DNA of 35,036 nucleotides from Photorhabdus bodei (lineage in GTDB: Bacteria > Pseudomonadota > Gammaproteobacteria > Enterobacterales > Enterobacteriaceae). Shown piece after piece: positions 17,681 to 25,533 of this stretch. Within the stretch, counting starts at the first letter, position 1; each line of letters opens with the position of its first letter. The DNA lies in contig NZ_NSCM01000047.1 of the NCBI RefSeq assembly GCF_003287735.1, positions 1-35,036 on the forward strand, read 5' to 3'. The notes beneath the pieces are model-generated. The model made no database searches. It was not told where the DNA came from and saw only the letters and a list, made by a program, of their open reading frames with translations. The position numbers were made by a program, and so were the translations under genes.

Positions 17681-18259
17681 ATGAAGAAAAATAAACTTGC
17701 TATGCTGCTATCTCTTGCTTCCTTATTTGGCGTTAATGCCTATGCCCAAACAGAGCAACCGAAGGAGGTCTCTACTGCTCAAAATGCCCTGGCAGCGCAA
17801 TCCCAGCTACTGCCTAACCCTGAAAGCCCCATCCGAGCTGAAGAGAAGGAGCTCAACACTAAGTCTGAGGTAGCTTACGTCGCCGCACCTCCGCTAACCA
17901 ATATGTGGGTCTATGCCGTTGGCTCGACGAATTGCGGATGGGAATACACTTCCAACTTGCCGGTGACAAACTGCAATCACGGAGGACAACAGCTCCGCGC
18001 CGCCGTTCTGGAAATTGGCTACGGCTACAACTCCTTTGCTTGGATGAACGGCGCTACACTGCCATACTCACTGTACTCTTCTACACCAGTTTGCATTACA
18101 AACGGGCACTACAATTGGCCATGTGCTGCGGGCCAAATTGTGGTTGGCTTCCTGAAAGAATACAGCCTCGATGGCTACCAGAATGGTATCTTCAGTTACC
18201 AGAACACTTCTGCTAATTGGCCTCGAAATACCATGTCAACGCAGATCAGCATTCTTTGA
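17681..18259 (+). CDS. Small secreted four-cysteine protein, possibly YolA/DUF4879-like
   Basis: The 192-residue product has a Sec signal peptide (MKKNKLAMLLSLASLFGVNAYAQ, likely cleavage after Ala22). A charged, low-complexity stretch follows (about 23-68), then a compact domain (about 70-192) rich in Tyr, Trp, Gly and Asn with four cysteines (85, 98, 138, 148), suggesting two disulfides after export. The pattern PLTNMWVYAVGS, HGGQQLRAAVLEIGYG and MNGATLPYS recalls the DUF4879 family typified by Bacillus subtilis YolA; this is from memory. Function is unknown. The start has a good AAGAGGAT site. Sampled 60-nt lines are 52-55 % G+C, above the AT-rich flanks. It is transcribed alone and followed by a terminator. 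Confidence 0.85.
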   Translation: MKKNKLAMLLSLASLFGVNAYAQTEQPKEVSTAQNALAAQSQLLPNPESPIRAEEKELNTKSEVAYVAAPPLTNMWVYAVGSTNCGWEYTSNLPVTNCNHGGQQLRAAVLEIGYGYNSFAWMNGATLPYSLYSSTPVCITNGHYNWPCAAGQIVVGFLKEYSLDGYQNGIFSYQNTSANWPRNTMSTQISIL

Positions 18260-18290
18260 CCTGCTAAAACCCATTTAGGCGTCTATTAAG

Positions 18291-18320
18291 AGGGGCGGGA
18301 AACCGCCCTTGTTCATTTTT
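18291..18320 (+). terminator. Rho-independent terminator of the secreted-protein gene
   Basis: AGGGGCGG (18291-18298) pairs with CCGCCCTT (18303-18310) around a short GAAA loop, with one G-T pair. It is followed by GTTCATTTTT. It lies about 30 bp after the stop of the secreted-protein gene. Confidence 0.85.
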
Positions 18321-18564
18321 ACGCACAGGTATCGACGCCGATGGTTTAGCCTCGTAATTAGGCAAATATATAAAATTAATTTAAAAGTTTACCTAGGTGA
18401 ATTTCTCACAAATTATTTCCGTTAGGCTCCCTCTGTAGGAGTGCCTGTACCCAGTAATAAAGTCATTAATCAACGAATGGCATAACGAATGCACAAAATA
18501 ATATCGCTCGTGGCTTGCAATAATACACCGGATTAATCTCTTAAAGCTTCTTAAGGTTTTTCAC
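18321..18564. other. AT-rich spacer between the secreted protein and the chaperone gene
   Basis: No credible gene is seen here. A short imperfect hairpin, AGGCTCCCTCTGTAGGAGTGCC (about 18424-18446), is the only structure noted. It lies downstream of the leftward chaperone gene and could mark its 3' end. Confidence 0.4.
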
Positions 18565-18960
18565 CTAAACTTTGTGCCACGAACTCCCTTGAATACTTAA
18601 CGGCGGCCATTCTTGGCTTTCAGTAATAGGTGCCGTAGCCGTAAGGTCCCTGGCTTGCTGTAACATCCGCTCGACCAAGTTGGTCAACAGCTCAGCATCC
18701 AGCCTCTCCAACCATTCACGGCTCCAAAGCAGAGTCTCTCCCTCACCACTACGGCTCAGTTGCAATGTTGGCCAATCGGCCAGTGTAGCCAACGAACAAG
18801 GTTCGACATCACCTAGTGGAATAAACAAAGTTACCAACTCATCGCGTTGGCGGATATGCAAACTAAAAGGGCCGAGAGGCAGATCGAGCCCCTCCGAATG
18901 CAGAGATTCTTCGGTCTGCCCAAGGCGTCGGCACAGTTCCGATAATAAGGCATTGAACAT
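18565..18960 (-). CDS. Putative class I type III secretion chaperone (CesT/SycE-like)
   Basis: The 131-residue acidic protein (20 Asp/Glu against 10 Arg/Lys by count) has the layout of effector-dedicated chaperones. An N-terminal helix MFNALLSELCRRLG is followed by alternating strands with LPLGPFSLHI and DELVTLFIPLGDV, then a long C-terminal helix LDAELLTNLVERMLQQA. Such proteins dimerise and hold the effector N-terminus for delivery to the secretion ATPase. It starts 11 bp downstream of the candidate effector in the same strand, the usual effector-chaperone pairing. It has no secretion signal. The family call rests on size, charge, predicted fold and neighbourhood; the specific partner is inferred. 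A sampled line has 53 % G+C. Confidence 0.75.
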   Translation of the reverse strand: MFNALLSELCRRLGQTEESLHSEGLDLPLGPFSLHIRQRDELVTLFIPLGDVEPCSLATLADWPTLQLSRSGEGETLLWSREWLERLDAELLTNLVERMLQQARDLTATAPITESQEWPPLSIQGSSWHKV

Positions 18961-18971
18961 GGTTACCCTTG

Positions 18972-19907
18972 TTACCTTTTATGGTTGTCAAACACAGATT
19001 CAGTCGGCGGCCACAGGTTAGCGATCGGAGGATTACTCGACGTGCCTTGCAGTTTACCACCTATGGTCGCAGCCCAAGGATCGATGACATATGCCTGGGA
19101 GCCCCAAGTTTCGGGTTTGCTGAGCTCACTATTGGGATCACGACCGACCACCACGAAGCAGTGGGTCTGGCTATGCCCCTTGGCGCCACGATGAGCGACT
19201 ACCTCAATGCGCTGCTGGTCATTTTGATTGTGCTTCATCAGTTCGGCTGCCGCAGAGTAGGCCAAAGTGGTGCAGCAACCAGCCTGAGCTTGAGCGACCC
19301 GGACGGCGATAGATTGCAGTTGGTTGAAACTGACGTTGCCTTGTCTAGCGGCGATAGCCGCCATGTTGGACATCATATTGGCCTGGCTGTTACCCCTCAG
19401 GCGGTCCGGGCTGTCATTGAATAACCTCAATCTCTCCATGATTTGCTGATAATGAGAATTCTGCTTGCTAACGAAAGTGCCGGCATCAGTGCATGCGTAA
19501 GTACCCATCTTCTGTAAAGCTGGCATAGCCTGCTGCAACATCGCTTGGGGACCGGCCGTCATCACCTTTGGCTGGAGTGTGCGCACCACAGCGCCTTGTT
19601 CCGCCAGAACCTGTTTAAGCTCGGCAAGGCGGGAGCTACGGGCCGCCACCTCTTTAGGGTGGTGGTTCTCCCAGTGTTGGATAGCATCCTGCACCCGTTG
19701 AGCTTGCGCACTGTTGGGAGCACTCTGCAATTGGCGCAGTTCGGTGATCAAATGCTTGAGATCCGAACTCTGGAAATGCAAAGGACCTCGCCGAACAGAC
19801 TGTTCGAACAAGCGGTTACCCTGTTCAAGTAGGGGAGAAGATGCAGTGTACTGAGGAGCTTGCGTTTGGCTAAGCGGTGTATGGCCGCCAATATGCTGAA
19901 TATGCAT
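18972..19907 (-). CDS. Candidate type III effector, Cys-His-Asp papain/transglutaminase-like enzyme
   Basis: The ATG at 19907 (MHIQHIGGHTPLSQ) gives 311 residues and has GGAAAG just upstream; a TTG four codons earlier (19919) is the alternative. The N-terminal part is polar and Ser/Gln-rich with no signal peptide or membrane segment, fitting a type III signal plus chaperone-binding region (about 1-60). A helical, Gln/Ala-rich middle follows. The C-terminal third has AQAGCCTTLAYSAAAEL (Cys211/212), THCFVVVGR (His249) and YVIDPWA (Asp276). These form a plausible catalytic triad of the papain/transglutaminase fold, used by effector proteases and deamidases. The Cys-His spacing (37-38) is unlike YopT (about 119) and closer to the SseI/Pasteurella toxin deamidases. 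Activity and target are unknown. Sampled lines are 57-60 % G+C. Confidence 0.7.
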   Translation of the reverse strand: MHIQHIGGHTPLSQTQAPQYTASSPLLEQGNRLFEQSVRRGPLHFQSSDLKHLITELRQLQSAPNSAQAQRVQDAIQHWENHHPKEVAARSSRLAELKQVLAEQGAVVRTLQPKVMTAGPQAMLQQAMPALQKMGTYACTDAGTFVSKQNSHYQQIMERLRLFNDSPDRLRGNSQANMMSNMAAIAARQGNVSFNQLQSIAVRVAQAQAGCCTTLAYSAAAELMKHNQNDQQRIEVVAHRGAKGHSQTHCFVVVGRDPNSELSKPETWGSQAYVIDPWAATIGGKLQGTSSNPPIANLWPPTESVFDNHKR

Positions 19908-19988
19908 TATTCTTTCCAAAATTAAGTTGAGTTGATTAAGAGTATCTTAGTATTTCTCCTGCCCTGTTTATGTAAAAAAGTGACCTGA

Positions 19989-20114
19989 TTTTTATCTGTT
20001 TCAGGTGTCAGAGAAAAGGATTCTCCGGGGATAGGTGTCCAAGATTTTCAGGCATTCACAACTGCTTTGAATGACGCTTTCACTCCCAATGCTGCTTTAC
20101 AAAACGCAATATAA
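19989..20114 (+). pseudogene. Possible C-terminal gene remnant
   Basis: A frame without a usable start codon is open for 41 codons and ends in VQDFQAFTTALNDAFTPNAA then LQNAI and a stop at 20112-20114. The composition looks protein-like (amphipathic, Ala/Thr/Asn-rich). An opening of this length could arise by chance, so this is only a weak candidate for a decayed gene. I cannot name a family. The stop codon lies inside the first unit of the tandem array. Confidence 0.25.
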
Positions 20115-20214
20115 GTAAATAAGTAAATAAGTAAATAAGTAAATAAGTAAATAAGTAAATAAGTAAATAAGTAAATAAGTAAATAAGTAAATAAGTAAAT
20201 AGGTAAATAGGTAA
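20111..20214. repeat. Octanucleotide tandem array, 13 units
   Basis: ATAAGTAA is repeated 11 times without error (20111-20198), followed by two ATAGGTAA variants (20199-20214), 104 bp in all. Such an array is prone to slipped-strand length change. It is intergenic, roughly 200 bp upstream of the candidate effector start, and abuts the ERIC element on its right. Confidence 0.97.
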
Positions 20215-20215
20215 A

Positions 20216-20342
20216 TATACCTGTCATCCTTCAAGTTGCCTCTTTGTTGGCTGCACTCACTCACCCCGGTCACATAGTTATCTATGCTCCCGGGGATTCG
20301 CTCCCTTGCCGCCGCAATGCATCTTGAAATCCATAAGGTATA
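20216..20342. repeat. ERIC element (enterobacterial repetitive intergenic consensus), 127 bp
   Basis: The sequence has terminal inverted ends TATACCT / AGGTATA and a central palindrome around GTCACATAGTTATCTATGCTC. It closely matches both standard ERIC primer regions: the segment TATGCTCCCGGGGATTCGC and the reverse complement of CTCACTCACCCCGGTCACAT. The length is exactly the classic 127 bp. ERICs are non-coding, probably non-autonomous mobile repeats, abundant in Photorhabdus. Between it and metF (20343-20440) I see no further gene. Confidence 0.92.
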
Positions 20343-20440
20343 TTAGTCGAATCCGCCGATAATAAGAATTCACTCTTTATAACAATACTGCGAAAAAAAT
20401 ATGCTCTTACTAAGCAACATTTCTTAATAAGAGCCAATGA

Positions 20441-21325
20441 TTAAGGACGAACACCCAAAGTATGACAAATTGCATAACTCAGTTCTGCGCGGTTTAAGGT
20501 ATAAAAATGAAAATCCTTCACACCTTCGCGGCTTAAAATCTTCACCATATCCATTGCGATAGAAGCACCAACCAGATTAGAGCTTTCAGGGTCATCATCC
20601 AGCCCCTCAAACATTCTGGTCATCCAGCTTGGAATACGAACATTGGTCATTGTCGCAAAACGTCGAAGCTGACGGAAGTTGGATACCGGCAGAATTCCCG
20701 GTACGATTTCCACATCAATTCCGGCGGCAACACAGCGGTCACGAAAACGCAGATAGCTTTCCACATCAAAGAAAAATTGGGTAATAGCCCGGTTCGCCCC
20801 CGCATCAATTTTTCGTTTTAGGCTAATCAGGTCAGCCTGAGAATTTTTTGCCTCAGGATGAACTTCAGGGTAGGCAGCTACTGAAATATCAAAATCAGCT
20901 TCTTTCTTAAGTAATTCAACCAGATCAGCACCATACATTTTGGGTTTTTCACTGTTATCCGGTAAATCACCCCGCAAAGCCACAATATGGCGAATACCAT
21001 TTTTCCAATAATCACGGGCAATTTCGCACAATTCATCGCGGCTGGCATCAATACAAGTAAGGTGCGGAGCCGCTTCAAGGCCGGTTTTTTCTTTTATTCC
21101 CTTGATTATGCTATGGGTACGATCACGCTCGCCAGAGTTAGCACCATAAGTAACAGAAACAAATTTAGGCTTGAGGGTGCTCAGGCGATTAATGGATTTC
21201 CACAGGGTTTTTTCCATCTCGGCTGTACGCGGTGGAAAGAATTCAAATGAAACACGGATCTGTCCTTCCAGTTCAGCCAGATTCTGATTCAGCGCCTCGC
21301 GCTGATTTGCGTGAAAAAAACTCAT
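20441..21325 (-). CDS. metF: 5,10-methylenetetrahydrofolate reductase
   Basis: MetF reduces methylene-THF to methyl-THF with FAD and NADH, providing the methyl group for methionine. The ATG at 21325 (MSFFHANQREALNQ) gives 294 residues and matches the E. coli start. Motifs: VSFEFFPPR with catalytic Glu28, FVSVTYGANSG, HIVALRGDLP (flavin-site Asp), AAYPEVHPEA, ITQFFFD and the C-terminal HFYTLNRAE..YAICHTLG. Four met boxes lie 66-97 bp upstream, so MetJ repression is expected. It lies downstream of metBL but has its own operator. Confidence 0.97.
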   Translation of the reverse strand: MSFFHANQREALNQNLAELEGQIRVSFEFFPPRTAEMEKTLWKSINRLSTLKPKFVSVTYGANSGERDRTHSIIKGIKEKTGLEAAPHLTCIDASRDELCEIARDYWKNGIRHIVALRGDLPDNSEKPKMYGADLVELLKKEADFDISVAAYPEVHPEAKNSQADLISLKRKIDAGANRAITQFFFDVESYLRFRDRCVAAGIDVEIVPGILPVSNFRQLRRFATMTNVRIPSWMTRMFEGLDDDPESSNLVGASIAMDMVKILSREGVKDFHFYTLNRAELSYAICHTLGVRP

Positions 21326-21390
21326 ATCCTGCACCTCGTTAACAAGCGGAATAATTTCCCATCTTAATAATTTGCCAGTTACTTTTATTT

Positions 21391-21422
21391 GAACATCTAA
21401 ACACCTATACGTTTAGACGTCC
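21391..21422. promoter_or_regulatory. Four tandem met boxes upstream of metF (MetJ operator)
   Basis: Consecutive octamers GAACATCT, AAACACCT, ATACGTTT and AGACGTCC match the MetJ consensus AGACGTCT at 5, 5, 6 and 7 of 8 positions. MetJ dimers bind such arrays cooperatively with S-adenosylmethionine as corepressor. The rest of the 322-bp metF/metL spacer holds no gene. Confidence 0.85.
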
Positions 21423-21647
21423 AAATAAGATGAGGGATCGGCATTTTTTAGTCAACAACAAAGTTGAGTTAAATCGGTGAGGAATATTCACCCTGAATCG
21501 GAAAAAAATTCATTGAGGAATCTTTAGTAGATCGATGCCTAAAACAGCAATGAGGAAAGATGCCCTGTTCAGAACATCCACCCTCTCGTTACCTCAAATA
21601 TCAAGCGAAGGAAATCACATTTGATCAATCAGTGGAGGCTAGAAAGC

Positions 21648-24083
21648 TTAAAGCAGTTGTGACAAACGGTTAAGATCAGACTGAATCGCTCCGGCGGTCA
21701 CGTCCCGACCTGCCCCCGGCCCACGGATCACTAACGGATTATCACGATACCAACGGCTCTCAATCGCAAACACGTTGTCGCACGGTAGCAAAGACGCCAA
21801 TGGGTGATCAGGACGTACCGCCTCAACACCCACCTTTGCCTTACCATTCGCATTAAAACGGGCAACATAACGCAGCACCATGCCCATTTCCTGCGCCGCG
21901 GCTAATCGCTGCACCATCTGCGCATTGATAGCACCGCTATTATCAAAGAATTGTTCAATAGAGCCTGATTCTGCTTCTTTCGGCACCAGTGACTCAACAC
22001 GCACTTGCTCTGGCTCAATCTCATACCCTGCTTCACGGGCAAGGATAATCAATTTACGCATCACATCCTGACCAGACAAATCAATACGCGGATCAGGTTC
22101 TGTCAATCCCTGTTGCCACGCCTGTTCAACTAAATCACTAAACGGTACTGAACCATCAAATTGCAGAAACAGCCAAGATAATGTGCCGGAGAAAATGCCA
22201 CTAATGGACAAAATGGTATCACCACTCTCCCGTAAGTCCCTCACGGTATGATTGATAGGTAAGCCAGCGCCAACTGTTGCATTGTAAAACCAATGGCGAC
22301 CTGTTTTAGTAAATGCATCACGAATGAAACGATAATCACTGCTACTGGAAGCACCGGCAATTTTATTGGCACTGATAACATGGAAACCATAACTGGCAAA
22401 ATCACTGTAACATCGAGCTAGTTCTTCACTCGCCGTCACATCTAGGATCACCAAATCGTCATAAGGATGCGCTCGCATCCACAGAAATAATTCATCAACA
22501 TCATATTCTGTCGCTTCGTCATCAAAAAAAGCTAATGCTCGACTAGCATCAATCCCTTGATAGTCGAGTAAACTCCGGCGACTATCCGCCACACCGGCCA
22601 GAACAAATTCAAAATCACTGCGAGCCGAAATGTTTTTCTGCTCACGAGCGAATAACTCCAACCAACGAGAGCCAATATTTCCTTTACCAAACAAAATCAG
22701 ACCAATCCGCTTTTCAGCCCGGAACAAACTCTGATGCAACCCCTGGATCACATGTTCAGTCTGATTAGTCCGCAACACAGCGACAAGGCTGATGCCATCC
22801 TCCGCATGCCAGATAAATTCTACCGGCTGATCTTTAAGTTGCTGATAAAAACGGTGACAATGTAATGGGTTCTTACATACACCAGCTCCAACCAGTGCCA
22901 CCAGCGCCAAACCTTCTCTAAGGGAAAGTTTCCCCGGAAGCGTAGCATCTTCCAGCACACACAATGCACTATTCACCACTTCGGAAGTGTAACAGAGCTG
23001 AATCAAATTACAGTCTAGATGGATACCTGTCGCCAATGGGCGAATTTGTTCTCGCTTTAACAACAGATCAATATCTTTGTATATCTGTTTAAAATCATGA
23101 TGAGCGGCCACATGCAACTCAATTAGGCAAACATCATCATGACTAGTAACAATTTTTGCGCCAGTCCCAGAAGCCAAAACCCTTTCAATACGCGTTGATC
23201 CTTGCTCCGGCTGGTAGCTGCAACGTAATAGCAAATCAATATCACTGAAGGAAACAGGCTGTAAGGTACGAGCATGCAACACGGGTGCGGCAAGACGAGC
23301 AAGTTCGCTGGCTTCATCCAAGCGTAATAGTGGTAACAAACAGGCATCTTTGACTTTTCTCGGATCAGCACTGTAGACACCAGCAACATCACTCCAGATG
23401 GTTACCCGCCTCGCCCCTGCCAAAGCCCCAACCTGAGTTGCGGAGTAGTCACTGCCATTTCGCCCCAATAACACCGTTTCTCCATCATGATTACTGGAGA
23501 TAAAACCGGTCACCACCAGTCGTTTATTTAGGTTTTGTGTTAGCAACTGATTTAGCAATGGTTGGGAAAGGGTAACATCAATTTGCGGCTGAGCCGCCCG
23601 TTCCGCGCGTAAAAACTGGCGAGCATCCACCCAAGCGCTAGGAATACCCTGAACTTCAAGCACAGCCGACATCAAACGCGCGGACCAGATCTCTCCGTGG
23701 CCCACCACTTCTGCATAAGTCACATCACTAACGGGTTTATCCAGTAATGCACTTAGCTTTTCAAGATCGGCAATAAAACGCTTCACCAACTCTTCAGCAA
23801 CAGTTTCAGGTAGCAAACCTCTAATCAGATCCTGCTGATAACGGCGCAGAACCTGCTGTACCTGATGGGCAGAAATACGGTCGCTCTGGCTAAGTTTAAG
23901 CCAATTAATTAACTGGTTAGTCGTGCTGCCTGCCGCGGATACCACCATTAAATCACCGGGTTGGCTGTAATTAGCCATAATCTTGGCTACCCGTTGATAA
24001 CATTTCACATCCGCGAGACTACTTCCACCAAACTTATGTAATTGGCGGTCATTTTCCGCCGTTGCAACTACCAGTGCACTCAT
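21648..24083 (-). CDS. metL: Bifunctional aspartokinase II / homoserine dehydrogenase II
   Basis: MetL catalyses the first and third steps from aspartate to homoserine. The 811 residues (E. coli 810) begin with the aspartokinase domain (about 1-300: QLHKFGGSSLADVKCY, NGSDYSATQ, SDVAGVYSADPRKV). A regulatory linker follows, then the homoserine dehydrogenase domain (about 460-811: LILFGKGNIGSRWLELFA, SANKIAGA, NATVGAGLPI, GPGAGRDVTAGA). The ATG at 24083 has a strong AAAGGAG 5 nt upstream and begins 2 nt after the metB stop, so translation is coupled. A GTG two codons upstream is less likely. Confidence 0.97.
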   Translation of the reverse strand: MSALVVATAENDRQLHKFGGSSLADVKCYQRVAKIMANYSQPGDLMVVSAAGSTTNQLINWLKLSQSDRISAHQVQQVLRRYQQDLIRGLLPETVAEELVKRFIADLEKLSALLDKPVSDVTYAEVVGHGEIWSARLMSAVLEVQGIPSAWVDARQFLRAERAAQPQIDVTLSQPLLNQLLTQNLNKRLVVTGFISSNHDGETVLLGRNGSDYSATQVGALAGARRVTIWSDVAGVYSADPRKVKDACLLPLLRLDEASELARLAAPVLHARTLQPVSFSDIDLLLRCSYQPEQGSTRIERVLASGTGAKIVTSHDDVCLIELHVAAHHDFKQIYKDIDLLLKREQIRPLATGIHLDCNLIQLCYTSEVVNSALCVLEDATLPGKLSLREGLALVALVGAGVCKNPLHCHRFYQQLKDQPVEFIWHAEDGISLVAVLRTNQTEHVIQGLHQSLFRAEKRIGLILFGKGNIGSRWLELFAREQKNISARSDFEFVLAGVADSRRSLLDYQGIDASRALAFFDDEATEYDVDELFLWMRAHPYDDLVILDVTASEELARCYSDFASYGFHVISANKIAGASSSSDYRFIRDAFTKTGRHWFYNATVGAGLPINHTVRDLRESGDTILSISGIFSGTLSWLFLQFDGSVPFSDLVEQAWQQGLTEPDPRIDLSGQDVMRKLIILAREAGYEIEPEQVRVESLVPKEAESGSIEQFFDNSGAINAQMVQRLAAAQEMGMVLRYVARFNANGKAKVGVEAVRPDHPLASLLPCDNVFAIESRWYRDNPLVIRGPGAGRDVTAGAIQSDLNRLSQLL

Positions 24084-24085
24084 GG

Positions 24086-25246
24086 TCACTCCTTTACTAC
24101 TGCCTGAAATGCATTTTCCAAATCAGCGATTAAATCCTGACTATCTTCAATACCCACAGAAACACGCAATAGTGAATCCGTAATCCCCGCTTCCGCCCTT
24201 GCCTGTGCTGACATGCCAGCGTGAGTCATGGTAGCCGTATGAGAAATTAAGGTTTCCACACCGCCCAGTGATTCCGCCAAAGTAAATAACTTTAACTCAG
24301 ACAGAAAACGGCGTATCGCCTGTTCACTACCATCGAACTCAAAGCTTATCATTGCGCCAAAACCAAATTGTTGCTTACAAGCAATTTCATGCCCAGGATG
24401 ATCTTTCAAAGCAGGATAAAAAAGTTTTTTCACTAACGGTTGCTGTTGAAGATAATTGACTATCTCCAATGCATTCTTTTGCTGTAACAGGACCCGTGGC
24501 GATAAAGTGCGCATGCCGCGCAACAGCAGGTAGCTATCAAACGCCGCACCGGTCACACCAATATTATTCGCCCACCAAGCGAGCTCCGTTGTAACCTCTT
24601 CATCCTTTGCAATAATAGCTCCGGCAATCACATCAGAATGTCCATTAAGATATTTAGTACAGGAATGCACAACCAGATCTGCCCCCAACTCCAAAGGCTT
24701 CTGTAGTACAGGGCTCAGGAAAGTGTTATCAACAATGACTGTCGCACCTACCTCATGGGAAAGCTGGCATATATGAGCAATATCGACAATACGCAATAAA
24801 GGATTACTGGGCGTTTCAATCAATACCAACTTTGGTTTTTTGGACAAGACTTGCTTTAATGCCTGTTCATCACTCTGATCGACAAAAGCCACTTCATAAG
24901 CACCGCGTTTAGTCTGGCTGTCAAATAAACGGTAACTGCCACCATAACAGTCATGAGGCGCAACCAACAGATCGCCAGGTTGAAGGAAAACCGTGCATAA
25001 CAGGTGAATGGCTGACATTCCACTACTGGTCATGATAGCACCCGCTCCCCCTTCCAGCTCAGCTAATGCCTGTTGCACCATATCGCGGCCCGGATTACTC
25101 CTGCGGGAATAATCATGTGTCCTTGGCTGATTAAAATCAGTAAAGTTATATGTGCTGGAAAGATATATAGGCGGAACAACACAACCATACTGTTCATCAT
25201 TATTCAGCCCATTGCGAACTGCTATTGTTGCCGGCTTGCGTGTCAT
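24086..25246 (-). CDS. metB: Cystathionine gamma-synthase
   Basis: MetB is a PLP enzyme joining O-succinylhomoserine and cysteine to form cystathionine. The ATG at 25246 (MTRKPATIAVRNGLN) gives 386 residues, exactly the E. coli length; a GTG four codons earlier is possible. PLP-family motifs include LSSTYNF, SRRSNPGRD, LVAPHDCYGGSYR, VDNTFLSP and SCTKYLNGHSD with the cofactor-binding Lys (about 198). It is the first gene of metBL and faces metJ across an array of met boxes. Confidence 0.97.
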   Translation of the reverse strand: MTRKPATIAVRNGLNNDEQYGCVVPPIYLSSTYNFTDFNQPRTHDYSRRSNPGRDMVQQALAELEGGAGAIMTSSGMSAIHLLCTVFLQPGDLLVAPHDCYGGSYRLFDSQTKRGAYEVAFVDQSDEQALKQVLSKKPKLVLIETPSNPLLRIVDIAHICQLSHEVGATVIVDNTFLSPVLQKPLELGADLVVHSCTKYLNGHSDVIAGAIIAKDEEVTTELAWWANNIGVTGAAFDSYLLLRGMRTLSPRVLLQQKNALEIVNYLQQQPLVKKLFYPALKDHPGHEIACKQQFGFGAMISFEFDGSEQAIRRFLSELKLFTLAESLGGVETLISHTATMTHAGMSAQARAEAGITDSLLRVSVGIEDSQDLIADLENAFQAVVKE

Positions 25247-25303
25247 ATCAGCTACCACTATCTGTCATAAATTAAGTCAGGGAAGAATATCCGCTACCAC
25301 AGT

Positions 25304-25343
25304 AGACGTCAACACATCTAGACATCTAAACCTCTTTACGGTT
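25304..25343. promoter_or_regulatory. Tandem met boxes between metB and metJ (MetJ operator)
   Basis: Octamers AGACGTCA, ACACATCT, AGACATCT and AAACCTCT match AGACGTCT at 7, 6, 7 and 6 of 8 positions. A fifth, TTACGGTT, is weak (4 of 8). They lie 58-97 bp upstream of metB in the divergent region, so MetJ should control metBL and possibly its own gene. Confidence 0.9.
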
Positions 25344-25533
25344 AGATTAGACAATGGGATAATTATTCATCATAACTAATGCTGCTTTATTTATTAGTAG
25401 CCATTAGTTTATCGCATATACTATAACTGTATAATTGATAAGGAAATCACGATAAAATGGCAATATGTCACAACGAAAGCTGGTGCTGTTATCTGGCTTA
25501 ATTTTATGATTTTACGACTATTTAAGGTACCCC

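Noticed and set aside
18680..19832. Rightward open frames opposite the chaperone and effector (18680-19021, 18969-19424, 19545-19832)
   Set aside because: They are antisense shadows. The leftward frames have ribosome sites, motif content and adjacent gene structure; the rightward ones do not.
18972..19907. Assigning the effector to the YopT/LopT (C58 protease) family
   Set aside because: The visible Cys-His spacing is about 38 residues, not about 119, and the motif surroundings differ. Without a search I prefer a general papain/transglutaminase-like call.
20111..20214. CRISPR array
   Set aside because: The units are contiguous 8-mers with no unique spacers, and no cas genes are nearby.
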